From a bacterium (lineage in GTDB: Bacteria; Bacteroidota; Bacteroidia; Cytophagales; Cyclobacteriaceae): a DNA stretch of 39,404 nt. The stretch is from positions 1-39,404 of the forward strand of contig JANSWY010000041.1 in the NCBI GenBank assembly GCA_024743255.1, given 5' to 3'. A model generated the notes under the pieces. It ran no database searches. It was not told the DNA's origin and was given only the letters and a program-made list of their open reading frames with translations. The position numbers and the translations under genes are program-made. Below are positions 9,101-16,475 of the stretch, one piece after another (the stretch's first letter is position 1; each line of letters starts with the position of its first letter).

Positions 9101-9266
9101 CAGCACAAGATCTACCACCTCGGAATGGTCCTACAAGTCGCCATTTAAGTGCGCTATAGATTGAAGTGTCGTATGAAACTGTTGGGATTGAACTCTTTTT
9201 TTTGCGCTGTGCATCTACTGAGGTAAACAACAACACAATCATTACTAAAAGTAAGGTCTTCTTCAT
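6153..9266 (-). CDS. Exported VPS10/BNR-repeat beta-propeller protein
   Basis: 1037 residues with a signal peptide (1-19, ending VDAQ). The first 730 residues carry many Asp-box/BNR motifs ([56 protein letters not shown]), the signature of sortilin-type VPS10 or sialidase-like propellers, likely one ten-bladed or two smaller propellers. The motif [33 protein letters not shown] is typical of the large 'WD40/YVTN/BNR-like repeat-containing' proteins of this phylum. After a beta-sandwich-like section (about 730-870), the C-terminus (870-1037) is helical and charged. No catalytic Glu/Tyr set for sialidase activity can be assigned. Probably periplasmic or surface-exposed, binding peptide or glycan ligands. 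Single gene, ATG start. Confidence 0.85.
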   Translation of the reverse strand: [1037 protein letters not shown]

Positions 9267-9363
9267 GAATTGGGTCTGGTTAATTTTTAAATTGAATCCT
9301 AATATATGTAATTCCTGTAATTGGACTTTGTAGAATTCGTTAAGTGGAAAATGCCATGTTTTT

Positions 9364-9381
9364 ATGGTAGATATCTGCCAT
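9364..9381. promoter_or_regulatory. 18-bp near-perfect palindrome upstream of the exported hydrolase
   Basis: ATGGTAGATATCTGCCAT is self-complementary except for one pair. It lies 33 bp before the ATG at 9414, and 10 bp upstream of a weak -7-like TAGTTTTC. It could be a repressor or activator site; this is inference. Confidence 0.35.
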
Positions 9382-9413
9382 TATGTGCGTAGTTTTCAGG
9401 TAAAAAACATCCC

Positions 9414-10340
9414 ATGATTAGAATTGTTTGCACCATATTAATTTTAGCTCTTTCAAGTCAATTGGTTCATTCACAAGAGATCGTATCAGTTAAATCAGGT
9501 GAGGAGACTCTTGTTGGTACTCTTTTAAGCCCCAGGAAAAGTAAAACTGTTGTGCTGATTATTTCCGGTTCGGGAAAGACAGATAGAGATGGAAACACCC
9601 GAGATGTTACACTAACTTATATAAACGATTGTCTTAAGCAGTTAGCTGAGCAATTAGAAGAAAATGGTATTGCCTCTTTGAGATATGATAAGCGTGGTGT
9701 CGGAGAAAGCTTGTCAGAATCTTATGATGTTAAAAACCTTAGATTTAATCAATATGTGGACGATGCTTTAAAGTGGGTGAAATTTCTGGATGGGAAATAT
9801 GATAAGATCGTTATTGCCGGGCATAGTCAGGGTGGGTTAGTTGGGATGCTAACTTGCCAAGAGGCAAAGATTGATAAGTTTATTTCCATCGCAGGTTTGG
9901 CGAAGGGTTTATATCAAACTTTACATGATCAATTGTCAAATCAACCAGCTTTTGTAACTCAGGCCGCTATTCCCCTGCTAGATAGTTTATATCAGGGTCA
10001 CTATGTATACAATGTCCCTCAATATTTGAATGCTATTTTCAACCGAGAGTCTCAGGATTACTTAATGTCATTTCTTCACTATGATCCACAGGAAGAGATC
10101 AAAAAACTGAAAATTCCAGTTCTAGTGATTAATGGGACACATGATTTACAGATTTCCGTTGAGGATGCAAAAATGTTGAGCGAACAAAATAAGAAAGCCA
10201 AATTTGTTTCAATAGAGGGAGTCAATCATGTGTTGAAAGAAAGTCCATTAGAAAAAGGCGCTAACGTTGCGACTTACAATGATCCGAGTCTTCAAATAAA
10301 TGCAACGATTGTCCAGGAAATTGTGAACTTCATTAAATAA
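9414..10340 (+). CDS. Exported alpha/beta hydrolase
   Basis: 308 residues with a signal peptide (1-21, ending VHSQ). The mature enzyme has the alpha/beta hydrolase fold: the strand TVVLIISGSGKTDRDGN (oxyanion region), SLRYDKRGVGES, and the nucleophile elbow GHSQGG with Ser138. The late NGTHDLQISVEDA supplies the acid Asp, and EGVNHVLKES the catalytic His. The GSG-KTDRDGN start is typical of the 'alpha/beta fold hydrolase, acyl-CoA thioester hydrolase/BAAT or S9-like' exported esterases common in Bacteroidota; the substrate is unknown. It acts in the periplasm. It is divergent from the propeller gene at 6153-9266, and an operator-like palindrome lies in the shared upstream region. Confidence 0.9.
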   Translation: MIRIVCTILILALSSQLVHSQEIVSVKSGEETLVGTLLSPRKSKTVVLIISGSGKTDRDGNTRDVTLTYINDCLKQLAEQLEENGIASLRYDKRGVGESLSESYDVKNLRFNQYVDDALKWVKFLDGKYDKIVIAGHSQGGLVGMLTCQEAKIDKFISIAGLAKGLYQTLHDQLSNQPAFVTQAAIPLLDSLYQGHYVYNVPQYLNAIFNRESQDYLMSFLHYDPQEEIKKLKIPVLVINGTHDLQISVEDAKMLSEQNKKAKFVSIEGVNHVLKESPLEKGANVATYNDPSLQINATIVQEIVNFIK

Positions 10341-10416
10341 ATCAAAAAGAACATCTATAGTGAAATTATTAGTTTTCAAAATTTATTGAAAATTGAAAAA
10401 CAAATAAAATGGATAC

Positions 10417-10450
10417 GCTGTTTCATGACTAGAGTTTAGTCAAAAACAGC
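10417..10450 (+). promoter_or_regulatory. Two-part inverted repeat abutting the start codon of the second hydrolase
   Basis: The outer arms GCTGTTT (10417-10423) and AAACAGC (10444-10450), with inner arms GACTA (10427-10431) and TAGTC (10437-10441), form a nested hairpin whose last base touches the ATG at 10451. As RNA it would cover the ribosome landing zone; as DNA it could be an operator. Confidence 0.45.
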
Positions 10451-11242
10451 ATGCCGAAAATCGAAAATAACTTACTGCATCACGAAGTAATTATGCATTC
10501 TACATCAAGCGATTGGATTGTAATGGTACATGGTGCAGGAGGAAGCAGTAAAACCTGGAATCATCAGGTTGATTATTTGAAAAAGGAATTTAATCTCCTA
10601 CTACTCGATCTTCGGGATCATGGCCTTTCAAAGTCTTTATATCCCAAATTGGATGTGTACAGACTTGACCTCATCTCCACAGACATTCTCAATGTCCTGG
10701 ATCACCTTCAAATCAAAAAATCTCATTTCTTAACGCTTTCACTTGGTTCGGTTTTGATTCAGCACTTTATGATGAAATACCCAAGTAGAGTGGATAGAAT
10801 AATAATGGCTGGTGGAGTTTTTAAAGGTACATTTTTCATGAAGACTTTGGCAAGGCTGGCATTTGGTTTGAATCGTTTCTTGACCTATCCGCAGATGTAT
10901 AAGATGTTTTCTTATATCATCATGCCTAGGAAACGAAATGCATTTGCAAGAAGAGTTTACAGACGTCAGGCCATGAAGCTTACTAAGAATGAATACCTTA
11001 AATGGATCGGGCTATATAAGGAAGTCTTTGAGATTCTCAAATATTTCTTCAAAGGTTCAATCAATCACAAGATTGCTGTAATCATGGGAACTCAGGATTA
11101 TGTGTTTTTATCTGGTGCCAGAGCTTTTGCTAAACTCCAACCAAATGCGGAATTGATCGAAATGGAAGGTATTGGGCATATTTGCAATCTGGAAAGCCCA
11201 ACTACATTTAATCAACTAGCATTAAACTTCCTCAAGAGATAA
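10451..11242 (+). CDS. Cytoplasmic alpha/beta hydrolase
   Basis: 263 residues without a signal peptide. The fold is recognisable from WIVMVHGAGGSSKTWNHQ (oxyanion loop), LLLLDLRDHGLS, the nucleophile strand SHFLTLSLGSVLIQ, and the closing EGIGHICNLESP with the catalytic His. The nucleophile is presumably Ser97; its elbow reads T-L-S-L-G-S instead of the usual G-x-S-x-G, so the first small residue is Thr. The acid is probably the Asp in MGTQDYVF. A helical cap (about 125-195) is basic and aromatic (MFSYIIMPRKRNAFARRVYRRQ). The substrate is unknown; esterase, lipase or C-C hydrolase are all possible. A nested inverted repeat abuts its ATG. It is followed after 72 bp by the nitrilase-family gene. 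Confidence 0.85.
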   Translation: MPKIENNLLHHEVIMHSTSSDWIVMVHGAGGSSKTWNHQVDYLKKEFNLLLLDLRDHGLSKSLYPKLDVYRLDLISTDILNVLDHLQIKKSHFLTLSLGSVLIQHFMMKYPSRVDRIIMAGGVFKGTFFMKTLARLAFGLNRFLTYPQMYKMFSYIIMPRKRNAFARRVYRRQAMKLTKNEYLKWIGLYKEVFEILKYFFKGSINHKIAVIMGTQDYVFLSGARAFAKLQPNAELIEMEGIGHICNLESPTTFNQLALNFLKR

Positions 11243-11314
11243 CATGTAATTATTCAATCTTACTAGTTTGATTTCTGAGTCAAAATAGCTTTCTTTTTCC
11301 CTGGAAAGGAAATC

Positions 11315-12043
11315 ATGAAAATTGCATTAGCTCAGACTCAGCCTATCAAAGGAGATATTGATCAAAACATCCGTAATCACATTCATATTGCTGAATTAGC
11401 ATCTAATGAAAAATGTGATATTGTGGTGTTTTCGGAATTGTCTTTGACCGGCTATGAACCAGAAATTGCAGTCAAAAATGCTACGACACTAGAAGACTCA
11501 AGATTTAAAAAGCTCCAACAAGCAAGTATGGATCTCAATATCACCATTGCCTCAGGTTTCCCTCTAAAATCAGATAAAGGAGTTTACATATCACTGGCAT
11601 TATTTGAGCCAAACAAGCAACCATGGATTTATTCCAAACAATTCCTTCATGAGGATGAGGAACCGTTTTTTATTCCGGGTAGTCATTCCAATGGAATCAT
11701 AATGGCTTCTTGTAATGTTGGATTAGCTATTTGCTATGAGCTGTCGGTAGATGATCATTTGGAGAAAAGTTTGGAGAACGGCGCTCAGGTTTATCTTACA
11801 AGTGTAGCAAAACATACAAAAGGAGTGCAGGAAGCTTCAGATAGACTTTCTAATGTTGCCAAAAGATTCAATATTCAAACAATGATGGTGAATTGCATAG
11901 GAGAATTTGATGGAATGCAATGCTCAGGGAATTCATCTGTTTGGGGTACCGATGGTACATTATTGGCAAGACTTGATGATAATTCGCAGGGATTAATTCT
12001 TTTTGAGACCAACTCTCAGGAAGTATTCACCAAAACCGTTTAA
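11315..12043 (+). CDS. Carbon-nitrogen hydrolase (nitrilase superfamily)
   Basis: 242 residues, short but complete. Nitrilase-superfamily enzymes hydrolyse amides, nitriles or N-carbamoyl groups through a Glu-Lys-Cys triad. Here these are Glu41 in FSELSLTGYEP, Lys108 in YSKQFLHEDEEPFF, and Cys140 in LAICYELSVDDH. The remainder (NGAQVYLTSVAKHTKGVQEAS...) fits the family. The substrate cannot be read. The adenine deaminase gene starts 26 bp downstream, so the two are probably in one operon, which hints at a role in nitrogen salvage; that is inference. An ATG start with a modest purine-rich stretch (GGAAAGGAAAT) just upstream is one of the few Shine-Dalgarno-like sites in the window. Confidence 0.9.
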   Translation: MKIALAQTQPIKGDIDQNIRNHIHIAELASNEKCDIVVFSELSLTGYEPEIAVKNATTLEDSRFKKLQQASMDLNITIASGFPLKSDKGVYISLALFEPNKQPWIYSKQFLHEDEEPFFIPGSHSNGIIMASCNVGLAICYELSVDDHLEKSLENGAQVYLTSVAKHTKGVQEASDRLSNVAKRFNIQTMMVNCIGEFDGMQCSGNSSVWGTDGTLLARLDDNSQGLILFETNSQEVFTKTV

Positions 12044-12069
12044 TTTCATTTTTTTAAATAACCAATTTA

Positions 12070-13677
12070 ATGAAGGTATCAGGCAACATCATAGATCTGC
12101 ATAATAGAGAGATTTTCAAAGGAACTGTACATGTTTCAAATGGAATCGTTGAATCAATAGTGAAGGAAGAGGTAGAATCCAATAACTATATTCTCCCCGG
12201 ATTCATTGATGCACATATTCACATTGAGTCCTCTATGGTGGTGCCATATGAATTTGCAAAGATCGCCTTGACACATGGGACTGTAGCCACCATTTCAGAT
12301 CCTCATGAAATTGCTAATGTGATGGGGATAGAGGGAGTCCATTACATGATTGAAAACGCAAAGGATGCGAATTTAAAATTTCACTTTGGGGCTCCTTCCT
12401 GTGTTCCGGCTACCACATTTGAAACGGCAGGGGCAGTCATTGATTCAGAAGCTGTGAAGGAGTTATTGGAGTTGGATGAAATTCATTATTTATCTGAAAT
12501 GATGAATTATCCAGGGGTGTTATTTCAGGATGAAGAAGTTTTAAGGAAAATTAAGGCTGCACATGATATTGGTAAACCGGTGGACGGGCATGCACCAGGT
12601 TTGAAAGGTGAGGATGCCAAAAAATATATTGATGCAGGAATCACAACTGACCATGAGTGCTTTACCCTGGAAGAAGCTCTTGATAAGCTGAAGTATGGCA
12701 TGAAAATCATTATTCGGGAAGGTTCGGCTGCTAAGAACTATAATGCACTACATACACTTATCAAGTCACATCCTGACAAAGTGATGTTCTGCAGTGATGA
12801 TAAACATCCTGATAATCTGTTGGAAGGTCATATCAATCAATTGGTTACAAGGTCTTTGGAGTTGGGTTATGATTTGTTTGATGTACTTAGGATTGCTTGC
12901 ATTCATCCAGTTGAGCATTACAATATGAAAGTTGGTACTTTAAGAGCAAAAGATCCGGCAGATTTTATTGTTGTGGATAATTTGAAACAGTTCACTATTC
13001 TGGAAACTTATATCAACGGAGATTTGGTGTCTGAGAATGGAAAATCAGTACTCTCTGATAAGACTCATAAAGTCATTAATAATTTCAACATAGGAGCTGT
13101 TTCACCAGATTCATTTCAGAAAGAAGGAAGAGAGGAAGCACAACCCATTATCACAGCATTGGATGGTGAATTAATTACGGAGAGATTGGATGTACAGATT
13201 CCTGTTGAACATGGGCTTCAGGTAGCGGATGTTGCTAATGATGTTTTGAAGATCTCTGTAATCAATAGATACAAAAATGCCCCGATACATTCTGGTTTCA
13301 TTAAGAACTTCAACATAAAAGAAGGAGCAATAGCTTCCACAGTGGCTCACGATTCTCATAACATCATTGTGGTAGGCACTTCAGATGAGTACATGAGCCA
13401 CGCTGCTAATTTGTTAATTGAGAATAGAGGAGGTTTATCAGCGGTTTCCAGTTCAGAAGAAAAGGTGATTGGATTGCCAGTAGCAGGACTGATGAGTGAT
13501 AAGTCATGCCAGGAAATAGGTGAGAGCTATGCGGAGATTGACAAGTTTGTGAAATCAATGGGATGCCAACTGACAGCACCTTATATGACGCTATCTTTCA
13601 TGGCACTTCTTGTCATCCCTAAGATAAAAATGAGTGATTTGGGACTTTTTGACGCAGAGAAATTTGAATTTTTGTAG
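12070..13677 (+). CDS. ade: Adenine deaminase
   Basis: 535 residues. It converts adenine to hypoxanthine plus ammonia (EC 3.5.4.2) in purine salvage and belongs to the amidohydrolase superfamily. Metal-site segments in order: DAHIHIESSMV, the DPHEIANVMG segment, VDGHAPG, TTDHECF and CSDDKHPDN; the adenine-deaminase-specific C-terminal domain (VANRxxxA-like region, VAHDSHNIIVVG, GGLSAVSS and QLTAPYMTLSFMALLVIPKIKMSDLGLFD) is complete. Length is close to the usual 540-590. It sits directly after the nitrilase-family gene and before two small membrane-protein genes, all rightward with short gaps (26, 30 and 22 bp), so one transcript is likely. Cytoplasmic; usually needs Mn or Fe. Confidence 0.95.
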   Translation: MKVSGNIIDLHNREIFKGTVHVSNGIVESIVKEEVESNNYILPGFIDAHIHIESSMVVPYEFAKIALTHGTVATISDPHEIANVMGIEGVHYMIENAKDANLKFHFGAPSCVPATTFETAGAVIDSEAVKELLELDEIHYLSEMMNYPGVLFQDEEVLRKIKAAHDIGKPVDGHAPGLKGEDAKKYIDAGITTDHECFTLEEALDKLKYGMKIIIREGSAAKNYNALHTLIKSHPDKVMFCSDDKHPDNLLEGHINQLVTRSLELGYDLFDVLRIACIHPVEHYNMKVGTLRAKDPADFIVVDNLKQFTILETYINGDLVSENGKSVLSDKTHKVINNFNIGAVSPDSFQKEGREEAQPIITALDGELITERLDVQIPVEHGLQVADVANDVLKISVINRYKNAPIHSGFIKNFNIKEGAIASTVAHDSHNIIVVGTSDEYMSHAANLLIENRGGLSAVSSSEEKVIGLPVAGLMSDKSCQEIGESYAEIDKFVKSMGCQLTAPYMTLSFMALLVIPKIKMSDLGLFDAEKFEFL

Positions 13678-13707
13678 ATTCAAGGTTCCAATCCAAATTC
13701 GAAACAC

Positions 13708-14100
13708 ATGAACGCAAGATTTATACTAGAAAGAGTTTTATCAATCATCGCAGCTTTAATTATGCTTCAAACACTTTATTTTAAGTTTTCAGGAGCTGAA
13801 GAAAGTATCTACATCTTCTCAACACTCGGCATGGAGCCATGGGGAAGAATTGGTACCGGAGTAGCAGAACTGATAGCAGGAATTCTTCTAATATATCCTA
13901 GAACAACTCACTTTGGAGCGTTAATGGGAGTAGGTATTATGGCCGGAGCAATAGTTTCACATCTCACCACTCTTGGAATAGAAGTTCAGAGTGATGGTGG
14001 CTACCTTTTCGCATTAGCAATGGTTGTGTTTGTATGCTGTGATTTGCTGGTAGCGCTCAACCTCAAAAAGTTCATAGCGTTGGTGAAGAAAGAAAACTAA
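13708..14100 (+). CDS. DoxX-like four-helix membrane protein
   Basis: 130 residues with four predicted membrane helices (about 9-26, 45-65, 70-92 and 98-118). The motif LQTLYFKFSGAEESIYIFSTLGMEPWGRIGTGVAELIAGILL resembles the DoxX/SURF4-like family, in which K/R-F-x-G near helix 1 and the E-L-x-A-G helix 2 are characteristic. Its biochemical role is unknown in most of these proteins. The position 30 bp after adenine deaminase suggests co-transcription but not necessarily shared function. Confidence 0.75.
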   Translation: MNARFILERVLSIIAALIMLQTLYFKFSGAEESIYIFSTLGMEPWGRIGTGVAELIAGILLIYPRTTHFGALMGVGIMAGAIVSHLTTLGIEVQSDGGYLFALAMVVFVCCDLLVALNLKKFIALVKKEN

Positions 14101-14122
14101 ATTATAGATACGTTCAGTTTTT

Positions 14123-14380
14123 ATGGCAGAAGATAAGTATAAGCATTTCTGGTCAATGATGTTTTTGATATTGCCAGCAACTATGCTAAGGGTACTGGGC
14201 ACTGGTAAGGATTTTTTTTACAGCGCATTATACTTTGTAGTAGGAGCAATTGTTGGAGTAGTCGTTTTCCAGTTTGTAAAAAATAAAACCACAAAAATTA
14301 AGGTTATTGCGCTTATCATTCTTCTTGTTGTTGTCGGTGTGGCTATTAGGGTTATTTCAGGGTATATGGGTGATTATTGA
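14123..14380 (+). CDS. Small membrane protein, hypothetical
   Basis: 85 residues with a polar start (MAEDKYKHFW) and two or three hydrophobic segments (about 12-24, 32-52 and 58-78), separated by the basic loop VKNKTTKIK. No family recognised. It lies 22 bp after the DoxX-like gene and is probably in the same transcript. Its 3' neighbour is the Crp/Fnr-type regulator 46 bp further on. Confidence 0.6.
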   Translation: MAEDKYKHFWSMMFLILPATMLRVLGTGKDFFYSALYFVVGAIVGVVVFQFVKNKTTKIKVIALIILLVVVGVAIRVISGYMGDY

Positions 14381-14426
14381 GGGGAAGTTCAATAGACAAG
14401 GGTTCTGTTAGGTAGGCACTGGAAGT

Positions 14427-14999
14427 ATGAAAGACATTCTAATTGAAGTAATAAAAAGCAAAATAGAAATCTCCTTTGATGAAGAAGAGATACTACTTTC
14501 ATGTTTTGAACCTGTTTATAAAAGCAAAAGTGAATACATCGTTAAAGCCGGCTCAAATGCTAAATACCTTTACTTCATAGTTGAAGGTTTTATCAGAGGC
14601 TTTTATTCCGAAAAAGGTAACGAGATAACTAATCAGTTCTCCACCTCCAGGGAGCTTGTGACTTCTTTTGAAGCCTTTGCCTACAACTCTATTTCTAAGG
14701 AGAGCATCCAATGCATATCTGATTGTTCACTTCTAAGGATTTCTAAAGCCAACCATGATAAATTATTTCAGGAAGTTGCGAACTGGTCAGTGTTTTGTAA
14801 AGGGGTATATGAAAGTTATATCCTAAAGATGTCTCGAAGAGCAAACTCGTTTCAGACTTTATCTGCTTCAGAGCGATATTTAAAGTTTTTAGATAGTGAG
14901 CCCAAAATTGTTCAAAACGTCTCTGTAAAGCACTTGGCTTCTTACCTGGGCATCAAGCCACAATCCCTTAGCCGAATTAGGAAAGAGATCATTAAGTAA
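14427..14999 (+). CDS. Crp/Fnr-family transcriptional regulator
   Basis: 190 residues. Residues 15-115 form the cyclic-nucleotide-binding-type beta roll (SEYIVKAGSNAKYLYFIVEGFIRGFYSEKGNEITNQF). No conserved RxA phosphate-binding signature is visible, so an effector such as cAMP cannot be assumed. The C-terminal part has a helix-turn-helix: SASERYLKFLDSEPK, then NVSVKHLASYLGIKPQSLSRIRKE, the recognition helix being IKPQSLSRIRKEI. This is the compact type widespread in Bacteroidota. The metallo-hydrolase gene lies 58 bp downstream behind a 10-bp inverted repeat, a plausible target for this regulator (inference). ATG start. Confidence 0.88.
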   Translation: MKDILIEVIKSKIEISFDEEEILLSCFEPVYKSKSEYIVKAGSNAKYLYFIVEGFIRGFYSEKGNEITNQFSTSRELVTSFEAFAYNSISKESIQCISDCSLLRISKANHDKLFQEVANWSVFCKGVYESYILKMSRRANSFQTLSASERYLKFLDSEPKIVQNVSVKHLASYLGIKPQSLSRIRKEIIK

Positions 15000-15029
15000 C
15001 AAATGTGATTTTTTTGTGCATTGCTGAAA

Positions 15030-15060
15030 CATACTTTTGGCTTAAAACATCAAAAGTATG
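15030..15060 (+). promoter_or_regulatory. 10-bp perfect inverted repeat covering the -7-like box and start codon of the metallo-hydrolase
   Basis: CATACTTTTG (15030-15039), an 11-nt spacer, and CAAAAGTATG (15051-15060). The second arm contains the ATG at 15058. The first arm contains TACTTTTG, an exact TAnnTTTG match. It could be an operator dyad or, if transcription starts further upstream, a start-codon-masking RNA hairpin. Confidence 0.6.
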
Positions 15061-15765
15061 AATCAAGTAATTCCAATATCAATTTGGTCCAAAGACATGA
15101 TCAATTGTTTTCTTATAAAAGGGAAAAACAAACACATATTAGTCGATACAGGAGTCCCAAATAGTCAATCCAGAATTATTGCTCAAGTCAAAGCACATGG
15201 AATTGATATCAATGATATTTCACTAATAGTGGTGACTCATGCACACATAGATCATTTTGGTAGTGCTTTTCGGCTTAAGCAGCTTTTGGACGCACCAATC
15301 TTAGCTCATGAACTAGATACTGATTCTTACTTAAAAGGAATGGCCGATGTATCAACCATGAAGCTCAACAAACCACAATGGTGGCTATTCAGGCAAATGA
15401 TAAAAAATGAGAAAGCTCCTCCATTTACTCCTGACATAATAATGAAAGGTGATGAAGAATACGATTTAAAGCAATGGGGAATAGATGGTAAAATCATTCA
15501 TACTCCGGGTCACACACCTGGTTCTTTATCTATTGTTTTAGAGAATGAAGAAGTGATCATTATGGACATGATGGCATCAGGAATAATGCTTGGCGGAATT
15601 ATGTTTCACAATCGTGTTAAACACCCTCCATTTCATGACGATTTATCTCAATTGAAGTTAAGTTTTGAAAGGGTTTTGAAAGAAAAAGGTGATAGATATT
15701 ACCTAGGCCATGGAAAAGCTGTGGACAGATCACAGGTAATGAAATACTACAAGAAGTATTTGTAA
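15058..15765 (+). CDS. Metallo-beta-lactamase-fold hydrolase
   Basis: 235 residues, cytoplasmic. The dinuclear metal site is intact: HAHIDH at residues 61-66 (the HxHxDH motif), His in HTPGHTPGS around residue 152, Asp in EEVIIMDMMASG, and the final GHGKAV His. The arrangement is that of the glyoxalase II/ribonuclease Z-like superfamily, without the extra domain of RNase J. The substrate cannot be told from the sequence; lactonase, thioesterase or glyoxalase-like roles are possible. No Shine-Dalgarno sequence precedes the ATG; instead a 10-bp inverted repeat spans it. It is adjacent to a Crp/Fnr-type regulator. Confidence 0.9.
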   Translation: MNQVIPISIWSKDMINCFLIKGKNKHILVDTGVPNSQSRIIAQVKAHGIDINDISLIVVTHAHIDHFGSAFRLKQLLDAPILAHELDTDSYLKGMADVSTMKLNKPQWWLFRQMIKNEKAPPFTPDIIMKGDEEYDLKQWGIDGKIIHTPGHTPGSLSIVLENEEVIIMDMMASGIMLGGIMFHNRVKHPPFHDDLSQLKLSFERVLKEKGDRYYLGHGKAVDRSQVMKYYKKYL

Positions 15766-15788
15766 TAATGTTCGGTTTTCTAATTAAT

Positions 15789-16023
15789 CAGAATCCTTTT
15801 CAAGAGACTCTGATTGGGATGTGTTTCCTCTAACCCCCGACCCCTAAAGGGGAGAAGCCACTTAGTACTCATGAAATTTCCCATTAGGGAAGACAAGGGT
15901 GGAAATCACTTTATATGCTGATTCAAAACAACTGACAACCGACAACTGTCAACATTCTCTATAACCCGCAACCTGTACCCCGAAACACGCAGAGTCCTTT
16001 TCAAAAGCCTCTGATTGGGATGT
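15789..16023 (+). repeat. Dispersed repeat copy R1, bordered by 34-nt direct repeats
   Basis: 15789-15822 and 15990-16023 match at 31 of 34 positions. Between them, 15822-15965 is collinear with 22122-22265 (copy R2): both contain GTTTCCTCT, an AAAGGG(G)A(A)GAA stretch, an AAATCACTTTA stretch and a run of GACAAC/TGTCAAC words. 15963-15982 also resembles part of copy R3 (complement strand). No coding capacity. Confidence 0.75.
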
Positions 16024-16048
16024 AAAGGCCAGAGGCCTTCTTATAATC

Positions 16049-16071
16049 GTCACTCGGTGAAACCGAGCGAC
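16049..16071. repeat. Hairpin repeat, left copy
   Basis: A 10-nt arm at 16049-16058, a 3-nt loop and a second arm at 16062-16071 (ACCGAGCGAC), with one mismatch. The same hairpin occurs at 22022-22044, so the pair flanks the two-gene CHAT module. Confidence 0.7.
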
Positions 16072-16475
16072 TGTAAAGTAAAATCATGAAATCGGCAGTT
16101 ATACTCTACGTAGTTCATGGTATATAATACACTATGAATACGGTATTAATCTTCACACTATTTTTAAGGAACTTTGAATTGCATTTAAATAACCTTAATT
16201 CTATGCTTTGGATTTTATTTAACATATTTCATTAAACTCAATTTCGTCCCATACATCGCGGAGTTAATCGAGTAATTAATTATCACAACGTAAATTCTAG
16301 ATAATCTAATTAACTTGACATCACTTGATAACAGGGGAGATTTTATAAATCGAATTACTGTAGTAAACCCAGATACTACATATCACTCTTGTCGGAGGTA
16401 ATCCATAGTTCAATTTGCTACATAATAGGAAGAGTTCACCAAGACAGGTGTGTATTAAAACTTATACTATTTGAA

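Larger units (their letters stand above)
15766..16475. other. Long intergenic region containing repeat R1 and the CHAT-gene upstream region
   Basis: 710 bp with no credible gene. 15789-16023 is repeat block R1, bordered by a 34-nt direct repeat. 16049-16071 is a hairpin shared with the other side of the CHAT module. 16100-16475 is AT-rich and unique in the window and must carry the promoter of the CHAT gene; I see no clear consensus box. A TTG-started extension of the CHAT frame from 16389 is not convincing. Confidence 0.6.

Noticed and set aside
16389-16475. TTG-started extension of the CHAT protein
   Set aside because: It would put 29 unrelated residues before a textbook signal peptide starting at 16476.
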